Assembly (NCBI GenBank): GCA_910583985.1
Contig: CAJTYA010000004.1
Location: 1-52,455 of the forward strand
Reading direction: 5' to 3'
From: an uncultured Alistipes sp.
GTDB lineage: Bacteria; Bacteroidota; Bacteroidia; Bacteroidales; Rikenellaceae
Length of the DNA stretch: 52,455 nt
Shown: positions 7,726-16,818 of the stretch, one piece after another
How positions within the stretch are numbered: position 1 is the first letter of the stretch
Layout: each line of letters begins with the position of its first letter
Translations under genes and position numbers: made by a program
Notes under the pieces: generated by a model
What the model was told of the DNA's origin: nothing
The model's input: only the letters and a program-made list of their open reading frames with translations
The model's database searches: none

Positions 7726-9798
7726 TCATTCGGCCGGTGCGTATCGGAGCAACAGCGAGGTGCGCGGTTCGTCGGCGAGGAGGTCGAACCCGGCGGCGAG
7801 CTCGGCGCCGGTCTTCTGCTGCGAAACGCCGCTATCGGTATCGACGATCAGGTAACGCCTCCGGGGATCCAGTCCCGACAGAGCGACCCTCACCGAAGCG
7901 TCGGGACAGGCTCCCCGCCGGAACGCCACGACGATACCCGTACCGTCCGAGGGCCGGTGCATCTGATAGGCGATCCACACGCTGTCGCTCGTCGTCCGTT
8001 CGATGCCGGTCAGCGGATAGTAATCCTCGTAGAAATAGTCGCGGACGGACTTGAACTCGTCGATCCGGTCCTGCATGTCGAGGAAGGAAACGTTCTTGTC
8101 GGTCACCTTCCAGTTATAGATGAGCGCGCTGCTGATGCTCGACCGGAACGAATACTTGTCGGTCTGCAAAATGCCCGTACCGTGCAGCGGCAGGAAGAAA
8201 TTCAGCCCGTAGGTATGGCCTTGATAGCCGTCCGGATCGTCGTAATGATAGTAGTCGCTGCGCCACAGCGGAGCGCTGCGGGCGATGGTTTCGAGGTCGA
8301 TGCGACGGCCGCCGCTGGCGCAGTTGTCGATGAGCAGGCCGGGGAAGCGTTCGAGCAGGTAGTCCCAGAAGGCATACAGGCCTTCGATGTGGCGGATCTC
8401 CTTCATCCCCTTCCGGCCCGGCTCGTCGTGGGCCGCCCAGTATTTGTCGGGTTGCATGTTGAAGTCCTGCCGGTAGTAGTCGATGCCGTTCTGCTCGATC
8501 ATGTCGCCGATATAGCGCGAGAGCCATTCGCGTGCCTCGGTATTGCCCAGATCGAAAAGCAGATAGGTTCCGTCGGGCTCCGAGGGCAAGTCGAGCATCC
8601 ATTCGGGGTGCTCCACGGCCCACTGCGTGCCCTTGATGACGCGTTCGGGCTCGAACCACACCATGAACTTGGCCCCCACCCGGTGGGCGGCGTCGGCCAC
8701 GGGCTTGAGTCCCTGCGGGAAACGGATCGAGTCGATCGTCCAGTTGCCCGTCGTGTTGGCCCACGAACGTCCGTGGGCATAGTCGGCGGCCCCCTCGTTC
8801 CACCCGGCGTCGAGCCAGAAGACTTCGGGCGTCAGGCCGAACTGCGCGTACCGCGAAATCAACGCGCAGGCCCAGTCGGCCGTGATGCAGGAATATTCGG
8901 TACAGGGCGCCGGATCGCGGTAGTTGAAGCCGCTGCAAAGCGGATATTCGGCGAACTTGCCGTCGATCTTGCGCGAATGGTGCGCCAGCACGTAGCGGCG
9001 GAAACGGTTATGTCCCTCCATGCGGTCGTCGCCCTGCCAGAACAGCAGGCTGAACGACGGCGTGCGGATCGTCTCGCCGGGCAATAGGTACAGCTCCATG
9101 TGCTGCATGCCCGAAGCCAGCTCCACGCTCCGGTCGCCCGTGGCCGTGATGTCGGCGAACCACGTTCCGGTCCATCCCACGGCCGCCGTGACGCCCTGCC
9201 GGCCGCCCGGAGCGGCGATGTTGAAGAAAGGCAGATGGTCGCCCTCCGACGAACGGCCCCCTTCGGGAGCCATGCGGAACGTCTCGCCCGGAGAGAGCGC
9301 CGTGACACGGGGATGGAAATCCTCTTTCGAGATATGGTTTCCGTCGGCCCGATAGAGCATGAACTCGCCGGCCGAGGGATATTGCAGCCCGATGTCGGCC
9401 ACCTTCACCTTTTCCAGCGTGGGCGAGTTCTTCCCTCCCCCGTTGGTAAAGCGGAGCTCCCACTTCACGGCATGGAATTCGGGATAGGCCCACACACGGC
9501 AATCGGCGACCAGCCCGGTCACCGGATCGGTATAGCTGTAAAGGAACGCCTCCACGCCCGGTTCGGGACTTTCGGGCCGCGAAGCCCGGTACTTCCACTG
9601 CCGGAGCAGCTCACGGGAGGATTTTCCTCCGTAAACGAACGAAAAAGGAGGCACCTTGCCGGGGCCGAAACGGGTTTCGACCCAACGCACGGCATCGACG
9701 GGAGCGCTCGTCACCTTCGACACGGCCTGAGCCGACAGCGCTCCGGCGAACGCCGCGCTCCATATCCATATACTGCAAATCGCAAAAAATCGTTTCAT
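7726..9798 (-). CDS. GH36 alpha-galactosidase, paralogue B
   Basis: A 690-residue secreted GH36 enzyme colinear with the gene just downstream: signal peptide about 1-24 (ending LSAQA), WLDAGW, MVWFEPERVIKG, nucleophile YYRQDFN with Asp445, CASGGRRID from Cys493, and WRSD with Asp515 as likely acid/base. All catalytic residues are present, so both copies should be active. They differ in loops: this copy reads LDLPSEPDGTYLLFD where the neighbour has LDAGTDAFLFD, which suggests divergence in aglycone preference rather than simple dosage. The 257-base spacer upstream, before the isomerase gene, contains a bulged stem near 9937-9972 but no obvious terminator, so transcription from upstream probably continues. 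Alternative substrate: alpha-GalNAc. Confidence 0.9.
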   Translation of the reverse strand: MKRFFAICSIWIWSAAFAGALSAQAVSKVTSAPVDAVRWVETRFGPGKVPPFSFVYGGKSSRELLRQWKYRASRPESPEPGVEAFLYSYTDPVTGLVADCRVWAYPEFHAVKWELRFTNGGGKNSPTLEKVKVADIGLQYPSAGEFMLYRADGNHISKEDFHPRVTALSPGETFRMAPEGGRSSEGDHLPFFNIAAPGGRQGVTAAVGWTGTWFADITATGDRSVELASGMQHMELYLLPGETIRTPSFSLLFWQGDDRMEGHNRFRRYVLAHHSRKIDGKFAEYPLCSGFNYRDPAPCTEYSCITADWACALISRYAQFGLTPEVFWLDAGWNEGAADYAHGRSWANTTGNWTIDSIRFPQGLKPVADAAHRVGAKFMVWFEPERVIKGTQWAVEHPEWMLDLPSEPDGTYLLFDLGNTEAREWLSRYIGDMIEQNGIDYYRQDFNMQPDKYWAAHDEPGRKGMKEIRHIEGLYAFWDYLLERFPGLLIDNCASGGRRIDLETIARSAPLWRSDYYHYDDPDGYQGHTYGLNFFLPLHGTGILQTDKYSFRSSISSALIYNWKVTDKNVSFLDMQDRIDEFKSVRDYFYEDYYPLTGIERTTSDSVWIAYQMHRPSDGTGIVVAFRRGACPDASVRVALSGLDPRRRYLIVDTDSGVSQQKTGAELAAGFDLLADEPRTSLLLRYAPAE

Positions 9799-10055
9799 CG
9801 GTTTGTTTTTCGGTTAAGTTTTTATTTACAGGCCTCGCTCCGGCCGAGCAAGTGCAGGCAGTTTTCCCCTGCGCTTTCGCGGCCGATTTCTCCGTCCGTT
9901 CTTCGCCGGGTACTCCGGAAGAGCCGACTCCCCGTCGGGCCTTCCGAAGCGGAAACGGCCGCGGAAAGGCCCGCATCCGACCGGTCGGAAGAGCGGAGAC
10001 GGCCCCGATGCCGGCGCCGAACCCCTGTCCCGCACCGGCGTCCGGACGCCTCGTC

Positions 10056-10628
10056 TCAGAGCAATTCGGCCTCCAGCGCTTCGATCATGATGTGGATCGC
10101 CTTGATATGGATCTCCTGTATCCGGTCGGAATGGGGCGTCCGGGGCGCGAGAATCGCCGCGTCGGCCAGCGCGGCGAGCCGGGTCGGTCCGTCGGCCGTC
10201 AGCACGACGACCTTCATTCCGCAGCGGCGGGCCGCTTCGGCCGCCAGTACGATATTGCCCGAATTGCCGCTCGTACTGATGGCCAGCAACACGTCGCCGG
10301 GCCGGCCGAACGCCTCGACCCAGCGGGCGAAAATCTGCTCGAAGCTGAAATCGTTGCCCACGCAGGTCATGTAGGCCGCATCGTTGATCGCCATGGCGGG
10401 CAGCGGGCGGCGGTCCGAGCGGAAGCGTCCGGTGAGTTCTTCGGCGAAATGCGTCGCATCGCACAGCGATCCGCCGTTGCCGCAACTGATGATTTTGGAA
10501 CCGCCGCCGAGCGCTTCCTTCATGATTTCCACCGCCCGCGACATCGACTCCAGCGTGCGCGGATCGGCGATAAAGTCGTGCAGCGCCCTCTCGGCCTGCA
10601 ACAGACTGTCGGTTATGATCTTCTGCAT
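10056..10628 (-). CDS. gmhA: GmhA-type SIS isomerase (sedoheptulose 7-phosphate isomerase family)
   Basis: A 190-residue cytoplasmic protein colinear with the phosphoheptose isomerase GmhA. It has the SIS fold with SCGNGGS (48-54), the FAEELTGR segment (61-68) and ISTSGNSGN. The residues that bind metal and act in catalysis in GmhA are present: His60, Glu64, Gln171 and His179. Known reaction: sedoheptulose 7-phosphate to D-glycero-D-manno-heptose 7-phosphate, the first step to ADP- or GDP-heptose. Context is odd: no other heptose gene is near; instead it sits 10 bases after a ROK kinase inside a glycosidase operon. It may serve heptose synthesis from this operon or isomerise another sugar phosphate made by that kinase. 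The family call is firm, the substrate inferred. Confidence 0.85.
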   Translation of the reverse strand: MQKIITDSLLQAERALHDFIADPRTLESMSRAVEIMKEALGGGSKIISCGNGGSLCDATHFAEELTGRFRSDRRPLPAMAINDAAYMTCVGNDFSFEQIFARWVEAFGRPGDVLLAISTSGNSGNIVLAAEAARRCGMKVVVLTADGPTRLAALADAAILAPRTPHSDRIQEIHIKAIHIMIEALEAELL

Positions 10629-10638
10629 AATTCCGTTT

Positions 10639-11607
10639 TTATTCGATCAAGTCGGCGGCCACCGAAAGGGCCGCATAATCGCCGATCTGTTCGCCCAGAC
10701 CGGCCGGGACGACCCGGCACACCCGCCGGGCATGGGAGAGCGCTTCGCGCTCGATCTCCTGCAACACGTAAGGCTCCATGATCGACCGGTTGCGGATGTA
10801 GATGCTCCCGATAACGATCTTTTCGGGGTTGAGCAGGTCGATCACCATGGCCAGCCCCCGGCCTAAATACGTGGCCGAAATCCGGTAAATCTCCAGCGCC
10901 AGCGCATCGCCGGCAGCAGCGGCTTCGGCCACCGTCTGCGCCGTCACCCGGTCCAGTTCGCCGGGCGCGCACCACGCCACGCGCTCGCCGCACTGGAAGC
11001 GCTCGCTGAGCTTGAACCGCGCCAGTTGGGCGATCCCGCCCCCGCTGGCGAACCCTTCGAACGAGCCGCACTTGCCGTAACCCACCGGTCCGAAATCCGA
11101 GAGGCGGATATGGCCCAACTCGCCGGCGTTGTCGTTGGTCCCGGCATAGAGCTTCCCGTCGAGAATCAACCCGGCGCCGAGGCCCGTCCCGAAGGTCAGG
11201 AACACCATGTTGCGCGTCCCGATCCCGGCGCCGAACTTCCATTCGGCCAGCGCGCAGGCGTTGGCGTCGTTGTGGATGCCCGTCCGGACGGCGAACCGGT
11301 CGGAAATCGTTTTCACGATCGGGATATCGTCCCATCCCGGCAGGTTGGGCGGCGACATGACCACCCCCGTGCGGCTGTCGAGCGGACCGCCGCAACTGAT
11401 CCCCACGGCGCCCGTGTTCGAGGCATCGAGTCCGTGGCGCTGCATGAGCGCCGCGATACTCTCCAAGATTTCCCCTATCGTTTCGTTCACGCCGGACGTG
11501 GCGAAGCGTATCTTGTCGACGATTTGCAGACGGTCGCCCTGCTTGCGGCCGTAGGTAACGGCGCACTTGGTCCCGCCGATGTCGACTCCCAGAATATTCC
11601 GTTCCAT
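10639..11607 (-). CDS. ROK-family sugar kinase or ROK-like protein lacking the zinc cysteines
   Basis: A 322-residue ROK protein without a helix-turn-helix, so a kinase type. It has the phosphate-binding GVDIGGTK (7-14), the catalytic NDAN motif (Asp114), TFGTGLGAG (138-146) and ELGH with His166. In typical ROK kinases three cysteines of CxCGxxGCxE bind zinc together with that histidine. Here the segment reads GYGKCGSFEGFASG: Ser182 replaces the last motif cysteine, the positions of the first two are Val175 and Tyr177, and the lone Cys180 is off register, so the zinc site appears lost. It lies 9 bases after the GH2 gene and 10 before the GmhA-type gene. Likely role: phosphorylation of a hexose released by the glycosidases. 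Substrate and activity are uncertain because of the altered site. Confidence 0.8.
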   Translation of the reverse strand: MERNILGVDIGGTKCAVTYGRKQGDRLQIVDKIRFATSGVNETIGEILESIAALMQRHGLDASNTGAVGISCGGPLDSRTGVVMSPPNLPGWDDIPIVKTISDRFAVRTGIHNDANACALAEWKFGAGIGTRNMVFLTFGTGLGAGLILDGKLYAGTNDNAGELGHIRLSDFGPVGYGKCGSFEGFASGGGIAQLARFKLSERFQCGERVAWCAPGELDRVTAQTVAEAAAAGDALALEIYRISATYLGRGLAMVIDLLNPEKIVIGSIYIRNRSIMEPYVLQEIEREALSHARRVCRVVPAGLGEQIGDYAALSVAADLIE

Positions 11608-11616
11608 CCGTTTCGA

Positions 11617-14025
11617 CTATTTGTCCCTGTTATCGTAAAGTTTCGTCTTGGAGAGCCACTTTTTGTAATCGGAGAGCGCATAGGGCGGCTCGCCGTACAG
11701 ATAGTGGTTCGCGAACGTCTCTCCGCCCACGTCGTAACGGATGACGAACATGCCCTGTCCTTCGGCCACCGGCAGGGCGGCCACCTCGCTGCGGCCGTTG
11801 GCCGGCACCGTATAGCTGCCGCGGAAGACTTCGCGTCCCGTAGCCGCATCGGTCACCGTCACCGTGCCCCGCGCCGCCTCGCGCGTATCGTTCACCGCCA
11901 CGAGCGGATAGGTGCCCTCCCGCGGATCGTTGATGAACAGGCACACGTTCCGCTGCACGTTGCTCAGGAAATAGTAGGCCAGCTTCTTCGACCCGTAATA
12001 GTCCACCACGGCGTCCGAAATGATGGGCCATCCGTCGCGCACGTTCCACCAGATGATGCCCGTACGCTCGAACTTGCGGCCGCGCCACATCTCCACGAAA
12101 TACTTCATGGCCTCGGCCTGCACGGCCTGCGAGGCGAAGACGAACTCGTCGAGGTCGTCGGGCACGGAACCGAACAGGATATTCACCTGATTGAGCATCA
12201 AATTGTTTCTATCCTGCGTCGGACCCCACGCCACGAAGCGGCGGGTGGACTTGGTGATCCATTCGTCGTTCCAGCGGCGGTCCTTGTCCGTCCACGGATA
12301 GACGCAATCGGGCGACATCATCCGCTCGATGCTGCTGCGGTTCGGACAGCCGTGATAGCCGATTTCGCTGACGAACGTACAGGGTGCCGTCGTATAGAAC
12401 GGGTCCTTGTAGTAGCCACGCGGTCCCCACAGATGGTTTTCGGGCAGATACTCGTCGGTGCTGCCCTTTTCCCACACCGCTTCGCTGTAATAGGGCGAGC
12501 TGGGCAGGTAGGGACGCGTCACGTCGAACTCGTAGAGCACTTCGGGAATCACCCGGCGCGAAACGGCGTCGCGGTTCGGGTCGAGGTGGAAAGCCATGAG
12601 ACCCCAGTAGAGGTTCGCGTCGTCTTCGTTGTTGCCGGCCCAGAGCACCAGCGAGGGATGGTTGCGCAGCTTGAGCACGACGGACATGACCTCGCGGCGC
12701 AGCCCGTCGAGAAAATCGTCGCGCTGCGGATAGAACGCGCAGCCCATCGCGAAGTCCTGCCAGATCATCAGGCCGTTCTCGTCGCAGAGCTCGAAGAAGC
12801 GCGTGTCCTCGTACACGTTGCCGCCCCAGCAGCGGATCATGTTGCAGTTGGCGTCGGTGACGAGCTTCAGCGCGCTTTCGTACTGGGCCGCGTCGCGGCT
12901 GTGCAGCGCGTCGAGCGGCACCCAGTTCGTCCCCCGGACGAAGATTTTCTCGCCGTTCACCTCGAAGCAGAACCGGCCCCGTTCGTCGGGCAGGTTGATG
13001 TCCGAGAGGTCGAGCTTCACGGTACGCAGTCCGATCTTCCGGACATCCGTATCGACCACCTCGCCGTCGATGTCGAGCAGCTCGGCGCGGGCTTCGTACA
13101 GCGCAGGCTCGCCGTAGCCGCGGGGCCACCACAGATCGGCATTCTGCAACTCGATGATCTGGCGGCCGGCATGGGTGAAGAGAATGCGCTCGCCCTGATA
13201 GACCTGTTTGCCGTTGCGCGACAGCGTGAAGCGCATCCGGGCCTTATCGAACCGGTCGAAAGGCATCCGGGTCTGGAAGTCGACGAACAGGCGGGCGTTT
13301 CCGGTCTCCGCATCGACGTTCGTCGTCACCCAGTTGACATCGGCGATCCGCACCGGTTCGACGATCTCTAACGCCACGTCGCGCCAGAGGCCCGCGCTGA
13401 CGAGCCGGGGCATGATGTCCCAGCCGTACATGTGCGGCGCCTTGCGGATGTAGACCGACTCCTCCGAAGCGAAGTTGCCCATGCTGAACGTGCCGAGCAG
13501 ATGCTTCTGGCTTTCGAGCACGACGGGCCGCAGGATGACCTGCACCAGATTGTCGTCGCCCGCCTTCAGGCAGTCGGTCACGTCGTAGCGCTGTTCGATG
13601 AACATGTTGTCCGACGATCCGACATGCACGCCGTTGACCCACACTTCGCCCAGACAGTCGATCCCGCCGAAAGCGAGCTCGGCCCGCTGGCCGGAACGGA
13701 GCTCCGGCGCCGAGAAACGGCGCGCATAGCACCACTGGTACCCTTCGTATTTGCGCAGGTCGTTCACCGTCGCGCCGACCCGCGGGTCGGCGATCAGGCC
13801 GGCCGCCTCCATGTCGATTTCGACATTGCCCGGCACGGTGGCCGGAATCGTCGTGGCTTCGATTTTTTCGAGCCCTTCGGGCGAAAGCACGGCCTCGCCG
13901 GATTGCGGCCAGAAGGAAAGCTCCCATTTCCCGTTGAGCGATACGGGCCCGCCGGAGGCGGAAAGGGCGAGGACTAACGCCGCCGACAGCGACGCGCCCC
14001 ACCGAAACAGTTCGTTCGTTTTCAT
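11617..14025 (-). CDS. GH2 beta-mannosidase-like glycosidase
   Basis: An 802-residue secreted GH2 enzyme. A signal peptide (about 1-25) precedes a jelly-roll domain starting SLNGKWELSFWP, then immunoglobulin-like domains and the TIM barrel. The acid/base motif is WAGNNEDD with Glu467 and the nucleophile is in FVSEIGYHGCP with Glu554. WxGNNE with SEIG, and the CWGGNVYED motif upstream, fit the beta-mannosidase branch of GH2 better than beta-galactosidases. The C-terminus carries another beta-sandwich. The gene is 87 bases downstream of GH78 in the same operon. Predicted action: exo-release of beta-linked mannose in the periplasm. Specificity within GH2 cannot be fixed from sequence alone. Confidence 0.85.
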   Translation of the reverse strand: MKTNELFRWGASLSAALVLALSASGGPVSLNGKWELSFWPQSGEAVLSPEGLEKIEATTIPATVPGNVEIDMEAAGLIADPRVGATVNDLRKYEGYQWCYARRFSAPELRSGQRAELAFGGIDCLGEVWVNGVHVGSSDNMFIEQRYDVTDCLKAGDDNLVQVILRPVVLESQKHLLGTFSMGNFASEESVYIRKAPHMYGWDIMPRLVSAGLWRDVALEIVEPVRIADVNWVTTNVDAETGNARLFVDFQTRMPFDRFDKARMRFTLSRNGKQVYQGERILFTHAGRQIIELQNADLWWPRGYGEPALYEARAELLDIDGEVVDTDVRKIGLRTVKLDLSDINLPDERGRFCFEVNGEKIFVRGTNWVPLDALHSRDAAQYESALKLVTDANCNMIRCWGGNVYEDTRFFELCDENGLMIWQDFAMGCAFYPQRDDFLDGLRREVMSVVLKLRNHPSLVLWAGNNEDDANLYWGLMAFHLDPNRDAVSRRVIPEVLYEFDVTRPYLPSSPYYSEAVWEKGSTDEYLPENHLWGPRGYYKDPFYTTAPCTFVSEIGYHGCPNRSSIERMMSPDCVYPWTDKDRRWNDEWITKSTRRFVAWGPTQDRNNLMLNQVNILFGSVPDDLDEFVFASQAVQAEAMKYFVEMWRGRKFERTGIIWWNVRDGWPIISDAVVDYYGSKKLAYYFLSNVQRNVCLFINDPREGTYPLVAVNDTREAARGTVTVTDAATGREVFRGSYTVPANGRSEVAALPVAEGQGMFVIRYDVGGETFANHYLYGEPPYALSDYKKWLSKTKLYDNRDK

Positions 14026-14112
14026 ATCGTAATGTTTTTATCGAATTTTCGATGCTGCGGGCGACGGCCGGAGTGTCCGCGAAGGCGGACACCCTACCCG
14101 TCGTCCCGCGGT

Positions 14113-16752
14113 TCAGAACCTGAATACGTGCTCGCCCGCTCCGACCGGAATCTCGCGGCCGTCCGCATAGAGCGTGGCGCGGGTATTGAGCGGCACGCTG
14201 ACCCGGAGCACGACCTTCTTGCCTTCGCGCTTCCACTCCGAGCGGATCGGACCGCAGACCGAACGGTACTCGGCCTTCACCCAATCGAGCCCTTCGACGA
14301 AGTGGGGACGGAAAACGATGTGACGGAAACCCGGTTCCGCCGGGTCGAAATTGATGCCCGCCAGCACGTTGAACATCCACGCGCTGATGTCGCCCAGAAA
14401 GACGTGGTTGACCGAAGCGTCGCGGAACTCCGGCGAGAGCAGCCACGTTTCGGCCAGCGTGGTGAATCCCTTTTCGATCCACGCGCCCCACGACGGGGCG
14501 TCCTTCTGCGCGGCCATCTTGTAGGCGGCATCGGCATAACCGTAACGCGCCAGCATGCGCAGCACGTATTTGCTGCCCAACGTACCGAAGTCGAGGTGAT
14601 AGTCCGTCGCTTCGACCGAAGCGAGCAGACGGTCCGCCACGGCCTGTTCGTACCCTTCCGGCACGACGCCCAAGGCCAGTGCCGTGGCCAGCGCGGCCTG
14701 CGATCCGTTGGCATACGTCGCGCTGTCGGGATGGAAATACTTGAGGTTGATCGTCTCTCTCAAGCGGTCGGCCTTTCGGGCATACGCCGTCCCGTCGCGA
14801 CCGGTCAGCTCGGCGAAACGGGCCATCGTCCGACAGTCGAGGTAATAGAAGCAAGGCGTCGTGAACTCCGTGGGCGTCACCGTCTTGTAGGGCACCCAGT
14901 CGCCGATGCCGTAGGTCACCAGCCCCTCTTCGTCCTCGCGGTTCTGGAGATAGGCGAGGTATTTTTCGCAGACGGGATAGACCTTTTCGATCGCCCGGCT
15001 GTCGCCGTAATAGTTATAGAGCGCTTCGGGAATGATGAACATGACGGCATCCCAGACCGGACCGATCCAGTCGCTGTACCCCCAGCCCGAACTGGGAATG
15101 ATCCCGGCGATACTGCCGTCCTCGCGCTGGTTGTCGACCAGATCGTCGAGCCATTTTTCGTAAAAGCGGATGCCGTCGTAATTGAGCAGACCCAGATCGA
15201 CGGAGAGGTGGGCATCGGCCGTCCAGCCGTTCTTCTCGCGCTGCGGACAGTCCGTGGGGATGCTCACCAGATTGGAGAGGTAGGCCTGATTCGTCGCGGC
15301 CCATATTTTATTAAGCAGTTCGTTCGAACAACTGAAGCTGCCCGCAGGCTCGACGGCCGTATGCAGGAAGAGCGCCGTCAAGTCGTCTTTTTCCAGACGG
15401 ACGGGACGGTCGGCCTTCACCTCCACGTAGCGGAACCCGTGGTACGTGAAATCGGGCTCGAACGTTTCGCGCCCCTCGCCCCGGAGCGTATAGAAGTCGG
15501 TCTGGAACTCCACGCCCGGCTGCGGATAGAAATAGATGTCGATGTTGCCCATTTCGACCCGGCCGTTGTCCTTGAGCAGTTCGCCGTGCTTGAGCGAGAG
15601 CGTGGTGCCCTCCTCGCCTTCGACGCTCAGGCGGCACACGCCGGACATGTTGACGCCGAAGTCGTACACGAAGACCGTATCGCCGAACGACTGCATCACC
15701 ACGGGTGCGATTTCGCGTTCGACCTGCACGGCCGGCGTATGCTGGGCCACGAGCAGAGGCGACGGATCGGCCGCCTCCACGGCATCGGCCCACGACGCGT
15801 CGTCGAATCCGGGACGGTCCCAGCCGGGAATCTCCTTGCGGGCGTCGTAGGTGTCGCCGCTGTAAATGTTGTTGCTCACGTAGGGCCCCGTCGCGGTCTT
15901 CCACGTGCCGTCCGAGGTCACCACCTCGCGGCTTCCGTCCTCGTAGAGCAGATGCAGTTCGCAGATCATGCGGGGACGGTCCCGCCAGCGGGCCTGTTCG
16001 AAGTCCCACGTGGCCACGCGTCCCTGCTGGTTGTAGAACCCGTTGCCCAGTACGGCGGAAAGCACGTTTTCGCCGGGAACGATCAGTCCGGTCACGTCGC
16101 TGACGGCGTATAGGTTGCGCTTGTCGTAATGCGTGTAGCCCGGATCGAGCCGGTTGGCCGAAGCGGCTTCGCCGTTGAGGGCCCATTTGCCGTAAGCGGC
16201 GGCGCTGGCGTAGAGCCTCGCCTCGCGCAGCCCCTCTTTGACTTCGAACGATTTGCGCAGCATGGGAGCCGGAGCGAACTCCTTGTCCTGCCCGTCGGTG
16301 ATCCAGCGGGCCGTCCAACCCTCGCGCGAGGCTTTGGCCGTCTCGAAGCTGTCGACGGGAGAGACCATCGCGCCGCCCTCGCCGTCGCGCACGACGACGT
16401 TCCAGTAATAGCGCGTATGGGGTTCGAGCGCCCGACCGTCGTATTCGACGAATGCGACACCCGACAGGACATCGGGCGAAATCCACAAGACGTCGGCCGC
16501 CGCGGTCGTATCTTCCAGCGCATCGCGCGTCGAGGCGACGCGCACCCGGCAGGCGGTCTGGACGAAATCCTCGTCGTCGCCGGAATAGTTCCACGTAAAG
16601 CGGGGCGCGACGCTCGCGTCGATCCCCACGGGCGAACGCATGTATTCGCACCGCATATCCGCAACGGCTGCGGGTTTTCCGCCGCCGCAGGCCGCGAGTC
16701 CGAACGCCAACGCGCCGGTCGCGAGCCGCATACAAACATTGAGTTTCTTCAT
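14113..16752 (-). CDS. GH78 alpha-L-rhamnosidase lipoprotein
   Basis: An 879-residue lipoprotein (lipobox LAAC, Cys22). The order is typical of GH78: fibronectin-like start (residues 35-140), a rhamnosidase N-domain beginning WTARWI, a beta-sandwich, an alpha/alpha barrel and a C-terminal beta domain ending near HVFRF. The general-acid region DCPQREKNGW is present with Asp501 and Glu506, and other conserved barrel segments such as GWGYSDWIGPVWDA follow. It would remove terminal alpha-L-rhamnose from plant glycans or glycosides at the cell surface or in the periplasm. It is the first enzyme gene after the LacI-type regulator (66-base gap), so it probably shares that promoter. Confidence 0.9.
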   Translation of the reverse strand: MKKLNVCMRLATGALAFGLAACGGGKPAAVADMRCEYMRSPVGIDASVAPRFTWNYSGDDEDFVQTACRVRVASTRDALEDTTAAADVLWISPDVLSGVAFVEYDGRALEPHTRYYWNVVVRDGEGGAMVSPVDSFETAKASREGWTARWITDGQDKEFAPAPMLRKSFEVKEGLREARLYASAAAYGKWALNGEAASANRLDPGYTHYDKRNLYAVSDVTGLIVPGENVLSAVLGNGFYNQQGRVATWDFEQARWRDRPRMICELHLLYEDGSREVVTSDGTWKTATGPYVSNNIYSGDTYDARKEIPGWDRPGFDDASWADAVEAADPSPLLVAQHTPAVQVEREIAPVVMQSFGDTVFVYDFGVNMSGVCRLSVEGEEGTTLSLKHGELLKDNGRVEMGNIDIYFYPQPGVEFQTDFYTLRGEGRETFEPDFTYHGFRYVEVKADRPVRLEKDDLTALFLHTAVEPAGSFSCSNELLNKIWAATNQAYLSNLVSIPTDCPQREKNGWTADAHLSVDLGLLNYDGIRFYEKWLDDLVDNQREDGSIAGIIPSSGWGYSDWIGPVWDAVMFIIPEALYNYYGDSRAIEKVYPVCEKYLAYLQNREDEEGLVTYGIGDWVPYKTVTPTEFTTPCFYYLDCRTMARFAELTGRDGTAYARKADRLRETINLKYFHPDSATYANGSQAALATALALGVVPEGYEQAVADRLLASVEATDYHLDFGTLGSKYVLRMLARYGYADAAYKMAAQKDAPSWGAWIEKGFTTLAETWLLSPEFRDASVNHVFLGDISAWMFNVLAGINFDPAEPGFRHIVFRPHFVEGLDWVKAEYRSVCGPIRSEWKREGKKVVLRVSVPLNTRATLYADGREIPVGAGEHVFRF

Positions 16753-16818
16753 CGGTCTGTTTATTTTAGGTTTTCGTTTCAGTCGTATTCCTCTCCGGGC
16801 GAGACGTCGTGCACCGCG

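Noticed and set aside
11026..13371. 781-codon plus-strand frame across the ROK and GH2 genes
   Set aside because: It spans two real minus-strand genes and reads as low-complexity, His/Arg/Val-rich antisense sequence.
14032..16113. 693-codon plus-strand frame opposite the GH78 gene
   Set aside because: Antisense shadow; the minus strand encodes a complete GH78 with catalytic residues.
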